DNA from: Streptomyces sp. MUM 178J
GTDB lineage: Bacteria; Actinomycetota; Actinomycetes; Streptomycetales; Streptomycetaceae
NCBI RefSeq assembly: GCF_022414575.1
Contig: NZ_JADWYQ010000054.1
Coordinates: 1 to 39,425, forward strand
Direction: 5' to 3'
Length of the DNA stretch: 39,425 nucleotides
Numbering within the stretch: the first letter of the stretch is position 1; each line of letters starts with the position of its first letter. Made by a program: the position numbers and the translations under genes. The notes under the pieces were generated by a model, which worked only from the letters and a program-made list of their open reading frames with translations, had not been told where the DNA came from and made no database searches. Below, in pieces: positions 16,149-23,724 of this stretch.

Positions 16149-17204
16149 TCACTCGCGGCCCGCCGACGTGCTCGACATGTCCGGGTACCGCTCGCCCGCC
16201 ACCCGGGCCGCGATGGCGTCCAGGGTCTTCAGCTCGGCCTCGTCGAGGACCAGCCGGGCGGCCGCCGTGTTCTCCTCCAGGCGGGTGCGCCTGCGGGTGC
16301 CGGGGATCGGGATCACCGGCAGACCGTGCGCCTCGGCCCGGTGGTGGACCCAGGCGAGGGCGATCTGGGCGGGGGTGGCGCGGTGGGCGGCCGCGATCTC
16401 CCGCAGGGGGGCGAGCAGGGCCGCGTTGGCGGTGGCGTTGGGGCCGGTGAGGCGAGGGAAGTAGCGACGCAGGTCATCCTCGCTGAGCTCCTCTTCGGCG
16501 TGGACGAACGCCCCCGTCAGAAAGCCCCGGCCGAGCGGGGAGTACGGCACGAGGGCGGTGCCCAGCTCGGCGGCCGCCGGGACGACCTTCTGCTCGATGT
16601 CGCGGCTGAACAGCGACCACTCCGACTGCACGGCGGCGATGGGGTGCACGGCGTGCGCCGCGCGCAGCTCGTCTGCGGTGACCTCGCTCAGGCCGAGGCG
16701 TCTGACCTTGCCCTGGGCGACGAGTTCGGCCATCGCGCCGACCGACTCCTCGATGGGGACGTCCGGGTCGCGGCGGTGCATGTAGTAGAGGTCGATCCGG
16801 TCCACGCCGAGGCGGCGCAGACTGGCGTCGGCGCACTGGCGGATATACGCGGGATCGTTGCTGATGGTCCGCCTGGCGGGGTCGTCCGGGTCGAGCCGTA
16901 TGGCGAACTTGGTGGCCAGCACGATGTCGTCGCGGTGCGCCCGGACGAAGGGGGCGAGGAACTTCTCGTTCTCCCCGGCCCCGTACATGTCGGCCGTGTC
17001 GTACAGGGTGACGCCGAGCTCCAGGGCGCGCTCCAGTGTGGCGCGCGCCTCGCGGGCGTCGGTCGGGCCGTAGGCGAAGCTCATGCCCATACAGCCGAGG
17101 CCCTGGACGCCGACCTCGTCTCCGGTGCTGCCGAGCGGGGCTCGTGCGAGGGCGGCGGTGCTGTTCGCGGTGTCCGTCTCGGGGGACGTCTTCGGGATGG
17201 TCAT
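16149..17204 (-). CDS. Aldo/keto reductase
   Basis: The 351-aa AKR-fold oxidoreductase has the catalytic tetrad Asp69 and Tyr74 in LYDTADMYG, Lys99 in ATKFA and His143 in YYMHRRD. NADPH-binding residues are in the C-terminal VIPIPGTRRRTRLEEN loop. The family (YajO/Gcy-type; similar to AKR11/13) reduces aldehydes and ketones with NADPH; the substrate is unknown. The start ATG has no clear ribosome site but begins 8 nt after the stop of the upstream MerR gene, so it is probably translated from a merR-AKR transcript. A control loop in which the MerR protein senses the toxic carbonyl compound is inferred. Confidence 0.93.
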   Translation of the reverse strand: MTIPKTSPETDTANSTAALARAPLGSTGDEVGVQGLGCMGMSFAYGPTDAREARATLERALELGVTLYDTADMYGAGENEKFLAPFVRAHRDDIVLATKFAIRLDPDDPARRTISNDPAYIRQCADASLRRLGVDRIDLYYMHRRDPDVPIEESVGAMAELVAQGKVRRLGLSEVTADELRAAHAVHPIAAVQSEWSLFSRDIEQKVVPAAAELGTALVPYSPLGRGFLTGAFVHAEEELSEDDLRRYFPRLTGPNATANAALLAPLREIAAAHRATPAQIALAWVHHRAEAHGLPVIPIPGTRRRTRLEENTAAARLVLDEAELKTLDAIAARVAGERYPDMSSTSAGRE

Positions 17205-17212
17205 AGGTGGGT

Positions 17213-17791
17213 TCAGACCCTCTCCGGCGCCCTGCGGGCGTCAGTGTCGGAGGCGCGTGCGGTGTTGTCGGCGCCATCGGCGATCTCGGTGTTTGCGGTG
17301 TTCTCGGCGTTCTCGGCGCTGTCGGCGTTCGCGGCGCTGTCGGCGTAGAAACCGATCTTGCAGTCGAGTACGGCAAGGGTGTCCTGGAGCTCCGCGATCC
17401 GGGCGATCACCTCGCGCCGGGTCCGCTCCAGCAGTTCCTTCCTGGCCTCGAAGGTGTGCTCGCCCTCCCGTACGAGATGTGCGTAGCGGACCATGTCCGC
17501 CACCGGCATGCCGGTCAGCCGGAGCTTGCCGACGAGCGCGAGCCAGTCCAGGTCCCGATTGGAGAACCGGCGCTGGCCCGTGTGCGAACGGTCGACGTGC
17601 GGCATCAGCCCGATCCGCTCGTACCAGCGCAGGGTGTGCGCGGTGAGCCCGGTCAGGGCCGCGACCTCGCTGATCGTGTACCGGTCCTCACCGGCCGGCC
17701 GCGGGTGGGAACCCGAGACGGGGAGAGAGGCGAACGGCGTGGGAGGGGAAGCGGAGACAGGGGTGGATTCGGGGGTGCTCTCAGTCACCAT
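17213..17791 (-). CDS. MerR family transcriptional regulator
   Basis: The 192-aa regulator has a winged-helix DNA-binding domain starting at residue ~37 (YTISEVAALTGLTAHTLRWYERIGLMP, then RRFSNRDLDWL). A dimerisation helix follows (EARKELLERTRREVIARIAELQDTLAVLDCKI). There are no metal-binding Cys pairs of classical MerR type; a single Cys sits in LDCKIGFYA. The C-terminal tail is low-complexity and rich in Ala, Asn, Asp and Glu, with imperfect NADSAEN-like repeats. The N-terminal ~35 residues are a Pro/Ser-rich extension that might be part of the start choice. ATG 17791 follows a -10 hexamer by 6 nt and lacks a ribosome site, so the transcript is probably leaderless. It heads the operon with the aldo/keto reductase. 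Confidence 0.9.
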   Translation of the reverse strand: MVTESTPESTPVSASPPTPFASLPVSGSHPRPAGEDRYTISEVAALTGLTAHTLRWYERIGLMPHVDRSHTGQRRFSNRDLDWLALVGKLRLTGMPVADMVRYAHLVREGEHTFEARKELLERTRREVIARIAELQDTLAVLDCKIGFYADSAANADSAENAENTANTEIADGADNTARASDTDARRAPERV

Positions 17792-17797
17792 GCCGCC

Positions 17798-17825
17798 ACG
17801 CTAGAACCTTGGAGTGCACTTCAAG
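17798..17825 (-). promoter_or_regulatory. MerR-type operator and merR promoter
   Basis: A near-perfect dyad cttggagtg/cacttcaag (17808-17825, one mismatch) overlaps the -35/spacer region of a minus-strand promoter whose -10 is TAGCGT (17798-17803), 6 nt before the merR ATG. MerR regulators bind such dyads between -35 and -10. The TTGAAG here gives a 15-nt spacer rather than the usual 19, so the -35 assignment is uncertain. Confidence 0.6.
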
Positions 17826-17859
17826 CAAGCCCGTTCCGTACGTGTGTGCGCCCACCCCT

Positions 17860-17865
17860 TAGGCT
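17860..17865 (+). promoter_or_regulatory. Candidate -10 element for leaderless serine hydrolase transcript
   Basis: TAGGCT ends 7 nt before ATG 17873 and no ribosome site is visible, consistent with a leaderless mRNA. The MerR dyad lies about 40 nt upstream and could also affect this promoter. Confidence 0.5.
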
Positions 17866-17872
17866 CATACGC

Positions 17873-18691
17873 ATGCAGAGCCTGGCGATGATCGAGAACT
17901 GGCCGACGCCGACCGCGGCGGCCGCCGTCGTACGCGCGGACGGGACCGTCGCCGGCGCACACGGTCCCACCGGACGCCGCTTCCCGCTCGCCTCCGTCAC
18001 CAAGCCGCTCGCCGCGTACGCGGCGCTCGTGGCGTACGAGGAGGGGGCGGTCGAACTCGACGAGCCGGCCGGTCCCGAGGGCTCGACCGTGCGGCATCTA
18101 CTCGCCCACACCTCCGGTCTCGCCTTCGACGAGCACCGCGCCGTGGCCGCGCCCGGCACACGCAGGATCTACTCCAACGCGGGTTTCGAGGTGCTCGGCG
18201 ACCACATCGCCAAGGCGACGGACATCCCGTTCGAGGAGTATCTGCGGCAGGCGGTGCTCGAACCGCTGGGGATGACCTCGACCGCGCTCGACGGGTCCCC
18301 GGCCAAGGACGCCGTCTCGACGGTCGACGACCTGGTGCGCTTCGCCGCCGAGGTCCAGGCCCCGCGGCTGCTCGACGCCCGCACGGTCCTGGAGGCGATG
18401 ACCGTCGTCCATCCGGGGCTGACCGGCATCCTGCCCGGGTACGGGCATCAGAAGCCCAACGACTGGGGCCTCGGCTTCGAGATCCGCGACGGCAAGTCCC
18501 CGCACTGGACGGGCGCCTCGTCGTCGCCGCGCACCTTCGGGCACTTCGGCCAGTCCGGCACCTTCCTGTGGATCGACCCGGACGCGGGCGCGGCGTGTGC
18601 GGCGCTGACGGACCGGGCGTTCGGGCCGTGGGCGATCGAGGCGTGGCCGACGTTTACGGACGCGGTGCTGGCGAACCTGAGGTCTGCCTGA
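17873..18691 (+). CDS. Serine hydrolase, beta-lactamase / DD-peptidase fold
   Basis: A 272-aa member of the class C beta-lactamase-like family. The active-site motifs are ASVTK (Ser41, Lys44), YSN (100-102) and a third box around FGHFGQSG. There is no signal peptide, so it may act in the cytosol as an esterase or peptidase rather than on cell wall. The start is ATG 17873. It is divergent from merR across an 81-bp gap containing the MerR-type dyad. Its 3' end overlaps the convergent lipoprotein gene by 38 bp. The substrate cannot be read from sequence. Confidence 0.9.
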   Translation: MQSLAMIENWPTPTAAAAVVRADGTVAGAHGPTGRRFPLASVTKPLAAYAALVAYEEGAVELDEPAGPEGSTVRHLLAHTSGLAFDEHRAVAAPGTRRIYSNAGFEVLGDHIAKATDIPFEEYLRQAVLEPLGMTSTALDGSPAKDAVSTVDDLVRFAAEVQAPRLLDARTVLEAMTVVHPGLTGILPGYGHQKPNDWGLGFEIRDGKSPHWTGASSSPRTFGHFGQSGTFLWIDPDAGAACAALTDRAFGPWAIEAWPTFTDAVLANLRSA

Positions 18692-19271
18692 GATCGTCGG
18701 GTTCGGCGACCTGTGGCGTGGGCCGGGCATCGGCCCCGTCCTCCTCGGCGCAGCGCGACGCAGGCACCCCGCCGTCCGGGCCGATGAGAAGCACCTCGAC
18801 GGCGCCCGACGTGTCGGCGGCGTACGCGGTCGTGCACACCAGCTGCAGTACGGCGTGCTCCGGCAGCCTGCGCACCGAGAACGAGGCCCTGATCTCGACC
18901 CGGCCGGGGAACTCCGCGGACCGCGTCACCCGGAGGGCGCCCACGGGCGGCGGGGGCAGGGCGCTCTCCAGCCCGGCCTCCTGCTCGTGCGGCAGCGGCC
19001 CCGCCGCCAGCGCCGCGAGGCTCTTGCCGATCGCCTCCTGCGAGATATGCAGTTCCTCGGGTCCGCCGAAGTTCGTGTCGGCCGACCGGGCCACCGGCAC
19101 CAACTGTCTCTCGGGGCCGACGAAGAACAGCAGCAGCCGGTGTGCTTCGTCGGGGTAGACGTTGACGGTGGCGGGCCCGCCGGCCTCGACGACGCCGGTC
19201 CCCTGCACTCCGCAGCCCGCCAGCAGCAGGGCCGCCGATGCGGCGAGAGCCCGGCCCAGAGCCCGCCTCAC
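18654..19271 (-). CDS. GerMN-domain lipoprotein of a two-component operon
   Basis: The 205-aa lipoprotein has signal and lipobox LLLAGC (Cys20). The body contains the GerMN-like pattern: strand VNVYPDEAHRLLLFFVGPERQLVPVAR, a helix with ISQEAIGKSLAALAAGPLPHEQEAGLESALP, and LVCTTAYAA near the end. Such domains are found in sporulation GerM and in envelope lipoproteins such as mycobacterial LpqB. The start is GTG 19271, overlapping the kinase stop (GTGA), so it is the third gene of the regulator-kinase-lipoprotein operon. By analogy with kinase-associated lipoproteins it may tune signal sensing outside the membrane; this is inference. The 3' end overlaps the convergent serine hydrolase gene. Confidence 0.85.
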   Translation of the reverse strand: MRRALGRALAASAALLLAGCGVQGTGVVEAGGPATVNVYPDEAHRLLLFFVGPERQLVPVARSADTNFGGPEELHISQEAIGKSLAALAAGPLPHEQEAGLESALPPPPVGALRVTRSAEFPGRVEIRASFSVRRLPEHAVLQLVCTTAYAADTSGAVEVLLIGPDGGVPASRCAEEDGADARPTPQVAEPDDLRQTSGSPAPRP

Positions 19272-21109
19272 GAGGTCGCCCCCTCCGTGGTCAGGGGCAG
19301 TTCGACGGTGAAGACGGCTCCGCCGCCGGCGGCGTTGGCGGCGCGGACCGTGCCGCCGTGCAGCCGTACGTTCTCCAGGGTGATGGCCAGTCCGAGACCG
19401 CTGCCCTCCGAGCGGGTGCGGGCGGCGTCCGCCTTGTAGAAGCGGTCGAAGAGATGCGGCATGGCCTCCTTGCTGATGCCCGGGCCGCTGTCGGCGACCT
19501 CCATGACCAGGGCGGCCGGTCCCGTGCCGGGGGTCCGGGCGCGCACCCGGACCGTGACGGGCGCGGCGCCGTGCCGCAGCGCGTTGCCGACGAGATTGGC
19601 CACGATGACGTCAAAGCGCCGCGGGTCGACGCGGGCCCGGATGGCGTCGGGCAAGTCCGCGACGACGTCGGCGGGGTCGCTCCAGCGGCGGCTGTGCAGG
19701 GTCTTGCGGATCGTTTCGGCGATGTCGACCTCGTCGAGGTGCAGTTCGGCGGCGCGGGCGTCAAAGCGGGAGATCTCCATCAGATCCTCGACCAGGACGG
19801 CGAGCCTGCCCGTCTCCACGCTGATCAACCGGATGGCGGCGGCGGTGTCGCGGTCCAGCGACCCGGCGTCCTCGTCGAGGAGTTCGGTGACGGCCAGCAT
19901 CCCGGCGAGCGGAGTGCGCAGCTCGTGTGAGACGTCGGCGGCGAAGCGCCGGGCGCGGCTCTCGGCGCGCTGGAGTTCGTCCACCGACCGTTCCAGCGCG
20001 CCCGCCGACTCGTTGAAAGTGCGGGCGAGGTCGGCGAGTTCGTCCGACCCCTTTGCCTGGATGCGGGTGTCGAGCCGTCCGCGGCCCATGCTGCGGGCGG
20101 CCAACCGCAGTTCACGCACCGGCCGCAGCACGCTGCGGGCGGACAGCAGAGCGGGCACGAGCGCCACGGCCAGCCCCGGCACCGCGCCGTCCCGGGCGGC
20201 CGTGACCATGGCCCGTACGTTGGCCTCCTCGTCGTTCAGCGGCATCACCGCGTACAGCGTCAGCCCGCTGGACTGGAAGGAGTGGCCGGTGGCGAAGACG
20301 GCGGGCACCGCGATGGTGAGGTAGGGGTCGCCGCCCTTGACGACGCGCTGGAAGCTGCCGCGGGGGTCGGCGTGGGCGGCGCGGCGCAGCTCCGGGGTGA
20401 TGACGGTGGAAACCGGGCTGCTGGTGGAGGAAACCCGGACCGATCCGTACTCGGCGAAGACATACCAGGCGCGGGGCTTTCCGCGGCCCGCTATGCGGCG
20501 CAGCTCCCGCTGGAGGTGGGCGCCGTCGACGGGGAGGCCGACGGCGAGGTTGGCCACCTGGTCGCGGAAGGAGGAGACGGCGGTGTTCTGAGTCTGCTCC
20601 AGGATGGCGTTGCGGGCCTCGCGATAAGTGAGGGTGGCGGTGGTGCCCGCGCTGACGGCGGCCACGAGGAGGAAGGCGAGGACGAGCCGGGTGCGCAGCC
20701 CGAAGCGCGCCCGTGTCGGCGACCCGGCAGCCTCGCGAGTGTCGCTCACAGATCCCCCTTGTTCGCTTCTCCGCCCACTCGGCGAAACAGCAGACACCGC
20801 CACCGCCTGCGACCCGGCAGCCTCGCGTGCGTCGCTCACAGATCCCCCTCGTTCGCTTCTCCGCCCACTCGGCGAAACAGCAGACACCGCCACCGCCTGC
20901 GACCCGGCAGCCTCGCGTGCGTCGCTCACAGATCCCCCTCGTTCGCTTCTCCGCCCACTCGGCGAAACAGCAGACACCGCCACCGCCTGCGACCCGGCAG
21001 CCTCGCGTGCGTCGCTCACAGATCCCCCTCGTTCGCTTCTCCGCCCACTCGGCGAAACAGCAGACACCGCCACCGCCTGCGACCCGGCAGCCTCGCGTGC
21101 GTCGCTCAC
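19268..21109 (-). CDS. Sensor histidine kinase with N-terminal 30-residue tandem repeats
   Basis: The frame gives 613 aa from GTG 21109, which overlaps the response-regulator stop (GTGA). Residues 1-120 are four near-identical 30-residue repeats (SDAREAAGSQAVAVSAVSPS core). A fifth start-like copy (MSDTREAAGSPTR) at residue 121 leads into the real kinase: TM1 (~141-158), an extracellular sensor (~160-305), TM2 (~310-325), HAMP, then HisKA with phospho-acceptor H395 in ADVSHELRTPL, an N box (NLVGNALRHG), and G boxes (ADSGPGIS, GSGLGLAI). Without the repeats the protein would be ~493 aa from GTG 20749, normal for an AfsQ2/CseC-like kinase. The true start may be any of five GTGs. Confidence 0.9.
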   Translation of the reverse strand: MSDAREAAGSQAVAVSAVSPSGRRSERGGSVSDAREAAGSQAVAVSAVSPSGRRSERGGSVSDAREAAGSQAVAVSAVSPSGRRSERGGSVSDAREAAGSQAVAVSAVSPSGRRSEQGGSVSDTREAAGSPTRARFGLRTRLVLAFLLVAAVSAGTTATLTYREARNAILEQTQNTAVSSFRDQVANLAVGLPVDGAHLQRELRRIAGRGKPRAWYVFAEYGSVRVSSTSSPVSTVITPELRRAAHADPRGSFQRVVKGGDPYLTIAVPAVFATGHSFQSSGLTLYAVMPLNDEEANVRAMVTAARDGAVPGLAVALVPALLSARSVLRPVRELRLAARSMGRGRLDTRIQAKGSDELADLARTFNESAGALERSVDELQRAESRARRFAADVSHELRTPLAGMLAVTELLDEDAGSLDRDTAAAIRLISVETGRLAVLVEDLMEISRFDARAAELHLDEVDIAETIRKTLHSRRWSDPADVVADLPDAIRARVDPRRFDVIVANLVGNALRHGAAPVTVRVRARTPGTGPAALVMEVADSGPGISKEAMPHLFDRFYKADAARTRSEGSGLGLAITLENVRLHGGTVRAANAAGGGAVFTVELPLTTEGATS

Positions 21110-21110
21110 A
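20721..21110 (-). repeat. 90-bp in-frame tandem repeat at the kinase gene start (4 full copies plus partial)
   Basis: The segment gacccggcagcctcgcg recurs at exactly 90-bp spacing (20721, 20811, 20901, 20991, 21081). Three full units are identical or nearly so; the copy next to the kinase core (20721-20810) differs at a few positions, and the outermost copy (21081-21110) is a 30-bp fragment. On the coding strand each unit ends with a GAGG/AAGG purine run 7 nt before a GTG, so each of the four inner GTGs has its own ribosome-site-like sequence. Confidence 0.95.
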
Positions 21111-21786
21111 GTGGGCCGAAGCGGTAGCCGAAGCCGCGCAGCGTCTGTATGTACCGCGGGCTGCCGGGCACGTCCTCGATCTTGTTCCGGAGCCGCCGGA
21201 CGCAGGCGTCGACCAGTCGGGCGTCGCCGTGGTAGCTGTGCTCCCAGACGTGTTCGAGGAGCTGCTGTCTGCTGAAGACCTGTTCTGGGGCGGCGGTCAT
21301 ATACAGCAGCAGTCTCAGCTCGGAGGGGGCGAGCGTGAGCCGCTGCCCGCCCTTGGAGACGGTCAGCCCGGCGCGGTCGACGGAGAGTTCGCCGTGGACC
21401 TCGACGGAGGTCCGGCCGGCGGGCGCCTCGATCCGGCGGAGCACCGCCCTGATCCGGGCGTCGATCACATCGGTGCGGGCGGGTTTGACGATGTAGTCGT
21501 CGGCGCCCGCCTCCAGTCCCACCACGACGTCGAAGTCGTCGCCGCGGGCCGTGAGCATGATGATGGGCAGTTGGCTGGCCTCCCGGACCCGGCGGCAGAT
21601 CTGCACGCCGTTCATGCCCGGCAGCATCAGATCCAGCAGCAGCAGATCGGGGCGGAACTCACCGAGGGCGGCGAGCCCGGCCTCCCCGGTGCCGACGCCG
21701 CACACCTCGTGCCCGCGTCGGCGCAGTCCGAGTTCGACGCCTTCGCGGACGGAGGGATCGTCTTCGATCAGCAGGACGCGTGGCAT
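21106..21786 (-). CDS. OmpR/PhoB-family response regulator
   Basis: The 226-aa regulator has a receiver domain (acidic pocket EDD at 8-10, phosphoacceptor Asp52 in LLLDLMLPG, Thr79 in MLTA, Lys101 in IVKP). A C-terminal winged helix follows (LTLAPSELRLLLYM, RLVDACVRRLRNKIEDVPGSPRYIQTLRGFGYRF). It is close in type to AfsQ1/CseB regulators of Streptomyces. It is the first gene of a tight regulator-kinase-lipoprotein operon (GTGA overlaps). There is no ribosome site; a GATACT hexamer ends 6 nt before the ATG, so a leaderless transcript is likely. A perfect tgtccggaca palindrome at 21810-21819 upstream could be an autoregulatory site. Confidence 0.93.
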   Translation of the reverse strand: MPRVLLIEDDPSVREGVELGLRRRGHEVCGVGTGEAGLAALGEFRPDLLLLDLMLPGMNGVQICRRVREASQLPIIMLTARGDDFDVVVGLEAGADDYIVKPARTDVIDARIRAVLRRIEAPAGRTSVEVHGELSVDRAGLTVSKGGQRLTLAPSELRLLLYMTAAPEQVFSRQQLLEHVWEHSYHGDARLVDACVRRLRNKIEDVPGSPRYIQTLRGFGYRFGPL

Positions 21787-21792
21787 GAGCGG

Positions 21793-21798
21793 AGTATC
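21793..21798 (-). promoter_or_regulatory. Candidate -10 element of the two-component operon
   Basis: On the minus strand GATACT ends 6 nt before the response-regulator ATG. The promoter lies in the 42-bp gap after the murJ-like gene. The -35 is not obvious; the palindrome tgtccggaca (21810-21819) sits where a -35 or activator site would be. Confidence 0.45.
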
Positions 21799-21828
21799 CC
21801 AACGGTGTGTCCGGACAGGTCAGGCAGT

Positions 21829-23724
21829 TCAGGGGGTTCGGCGGGTTCGGCGCAGGCGGCGGCCGGCGGTGCGGAGCACGACCCGCACCTCTTCAAGACG
21901 CAACGGGCGGGACAGCAGCGCGAAGACCGCCGCGACGGCCGCAGTGCCCGCCGCGGCGGACGCGAGCGGCCCGTGCTGCGAGGTCTGCTCGGCGGCCAGG
22001 CGGGCGAGGACGGTCGCGGGTGCGGCGGCGAGCAGCAGCCGCGCGAGTGCCGCGGCCGTCGGGGAGCGCCTCAGCCGGGTTCGGGCCGGGGAGCCGGATG
22101 TCCGGGCGAGCCGGCGGTGGAGCGTGTACGCGGTGACGGCCCAGCCCGCGAAGAGGGCCGCCGAGTAGGCCCCGGCCATGCCGGTGACCGCCCAGCGGGC
22201 GGGCAGCAGCAGATACGCGGCAGCCGAGCCGCCCGCGTTGAGCGCCACGATCACCAGGTTGAGCAGGAAGGGCGTACGGGTGTCGGAGAGCGCGTAGAAG
22301 GCGCGGGAGAGCACGTACTGGCCGGAGAAGGCGATCAGCCCGGGTGCGAACGCGGCCAACGCGCCCGCCATGACCGCGATGTCGCCGGCGTCGGTCCTGC
22401 CGTACTGGTAGACGAGCGCCATGACCGGCTGGGCGAGCGCGAGCAGCGCGCAGGCGGCGGGCACGACGACGGCGAGGCTGCCACGCAGGGCGTACGCGAC
22501 GTCCCGGCGCACGGCCGCGGCGTCGCCGTCGGCGGCTGCGCCGCTCATCCGCGGCATAAGGGCGGTGACCAGGGAGACGGTCACGATGCCGTGCGGCACT
22601 GCCCACAGCACATAGGCGTTGTTGTAGGCGCTGAAGCCGGCGCCGCCGTCGATGCCGAGCGCGGCGGCCCGGGTGCCGGCGGCGGTGGCGAGCCGGGTCA
22701 CCGCCCAGTACGCCAGCTGGTTGGTCAGCACCAGCAGGACCAGCCAGCCAGCGGAGCGCAGCGGCCGGGTCAGTCCGCTGCCGCGCCAGTCGAACCGCGG
22801 CCGCCAGCGGAACCGGGCCGCTCGCAGCGACGGCCACAGCGCGAGGGCCTGGACGGCGATCCCGGCGGTGGTGCCCCAGCCGAGGAGGGCGGTCTCGGCT
22901 GGGGTGAGGGCGCCGCCGGTGCCCGCGGTGACCAGGAACAGCCCGAACACGGCGATGACGACGACGTTGTTGAGGACCGGCGTCCACATCATCGCGCCGA
23001 ACCGGCCGCGGGCGTTGAGCACCTGCCCGAGCAGGGTGAAAAGTCCGAGGAAGAAGATCTGCGGCAGGCAGTAGCGGGCGAAGGCCACGGTGGCTGCCCG
23101 CTGCCCGCCGGTGTAGTCCGTGTAGACGTCGACGACGGCGGGCGCGGCGAGCACGGCCGCGGCGGTGAGCACGACAAGTGCGGCGGTGCAGACGGTGAGC
23201 AGCCGGTCGGTGTACGCGGCTCCGCCGTCGTCGTGCTCCTTCGCAGCCTTGACGAGCTCCGGCACGAAGACGGCGTTCAGCGCGCCGCCGAGGAGCAGCA
23301 TGTAGACGATGGTGGGCACGGAGTTCCCGACGGCGTACCCGTCGGCGACCACGCCCACTCCGAGAGCGGCGGCCACCACGGCGGACCGCACGAATCCCGT
23401 GGCCCGCGACACGACGGACCCGGCGGCCATGACGGCCCCGCTGCGCGCGACGGACGCCTGCCGCGGGCCGGGTTCCGCGGAATCGGCGCGGCCGTCGCGC
23501 GCGGTGCCCGCAGCGTGCCCGCCGCCGGACGACGCTCCGTCCCGCGGTGCGGGGCCTGGGTCCGCGCCGACGTGCGCGGCCGGCGACGCCGACGCCGTCT
23601 CCTCGGACGCCGCACCAGCGGGAACGGCCGGATCGCCCGCCGCCGGCACGGCGGCGTCGCGCCGTGCGGGCGGGACGTCGACGGTCTCGGCGGGGCCGCC
23701 GGCCGGCGGGTGGCGCAGGCTCAT
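21829..23724 (-). CDS. MurJ/MviN-like lipid II flippase
   Basis: The 631-aa protein has a cytosolic Pro/Ala-rich N-terminus (~1-95) followed by about 14 membrane helices of the MOP exporter superfamily. Core features are SVVSRATGFVRSAVVAAALG (TM1 start), GGALNAVFVPELVKAA and RYCLPQIFFLGLFTLLGQVLNARGRFGAMMWTPVLNN. It moves lipid II or a related undecaprenyl-linked substrate across the membrane. ATG 23724 overlaps the stop of the FemX-like gene (ATGA), so the two are coupled. Streptomyces usually have another MurJ nearer the origin, so this is probably a paralog; that is inference. Confidence 0.9.
   Translation of the reverse strand: MSLRHPPAGGPAETVDVPPARRDAAVPAAGDPAVPAGAASEETASASPAAHVGADPGPAPRDGASSGGGHAAGTARDGRADSAEPGPRQASVARSGAVMAAGSVVSRATGFVRSAVVAAALGVGVVADGYAVGNSVPTIVYMLLLGGALNAVFVPELVKAAKEHDDGGAAYTDRLLTVCTAALVVLTAAAVLAAPAVVDVYTDYTGGQRAATVAFARYCLPQIFFLGLFTLLGQVLNARGRFGAMMWTPVLNNVVVIAVFGLFLVTAGTGGALTPAETALLGWGTTAGIAVQALALWPSLRAARFRWRPRFDWRGSGLTRPLRSAGWLVLLVLTNQLAYWAVTRLATAAGTRAAALGIDGGAGFSAYNNAYVLWAVPHGIVTVSLVTALMPRMSGAAADGDAAAVRRDVAYALRGSLAVVVPAACALLALAQPVMALVYQYGRTDAGDIAVMAGALAAFAPGLIAFSGQYVLSRAFYALSDTRTPFLLNLVIVALNAGGSAAAYLLLPARWAVTGMAGAYSAALFAGWAVTAYTLHRRLARTSGSPARTRLRRSPTAAALARLLLAAAPATVLARLAAEQTSQHGPLASAAAGTAAVAAVFALLSRPLRLEEVRVVLRTAGRRLRRTRRTP

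Noticed and set aside
20721..21110. Reading the 90-bp repeats as a CRISPR array
   Set aside because: The units are contiguous with no unique spacers, keep a coding frame and contain start codons.
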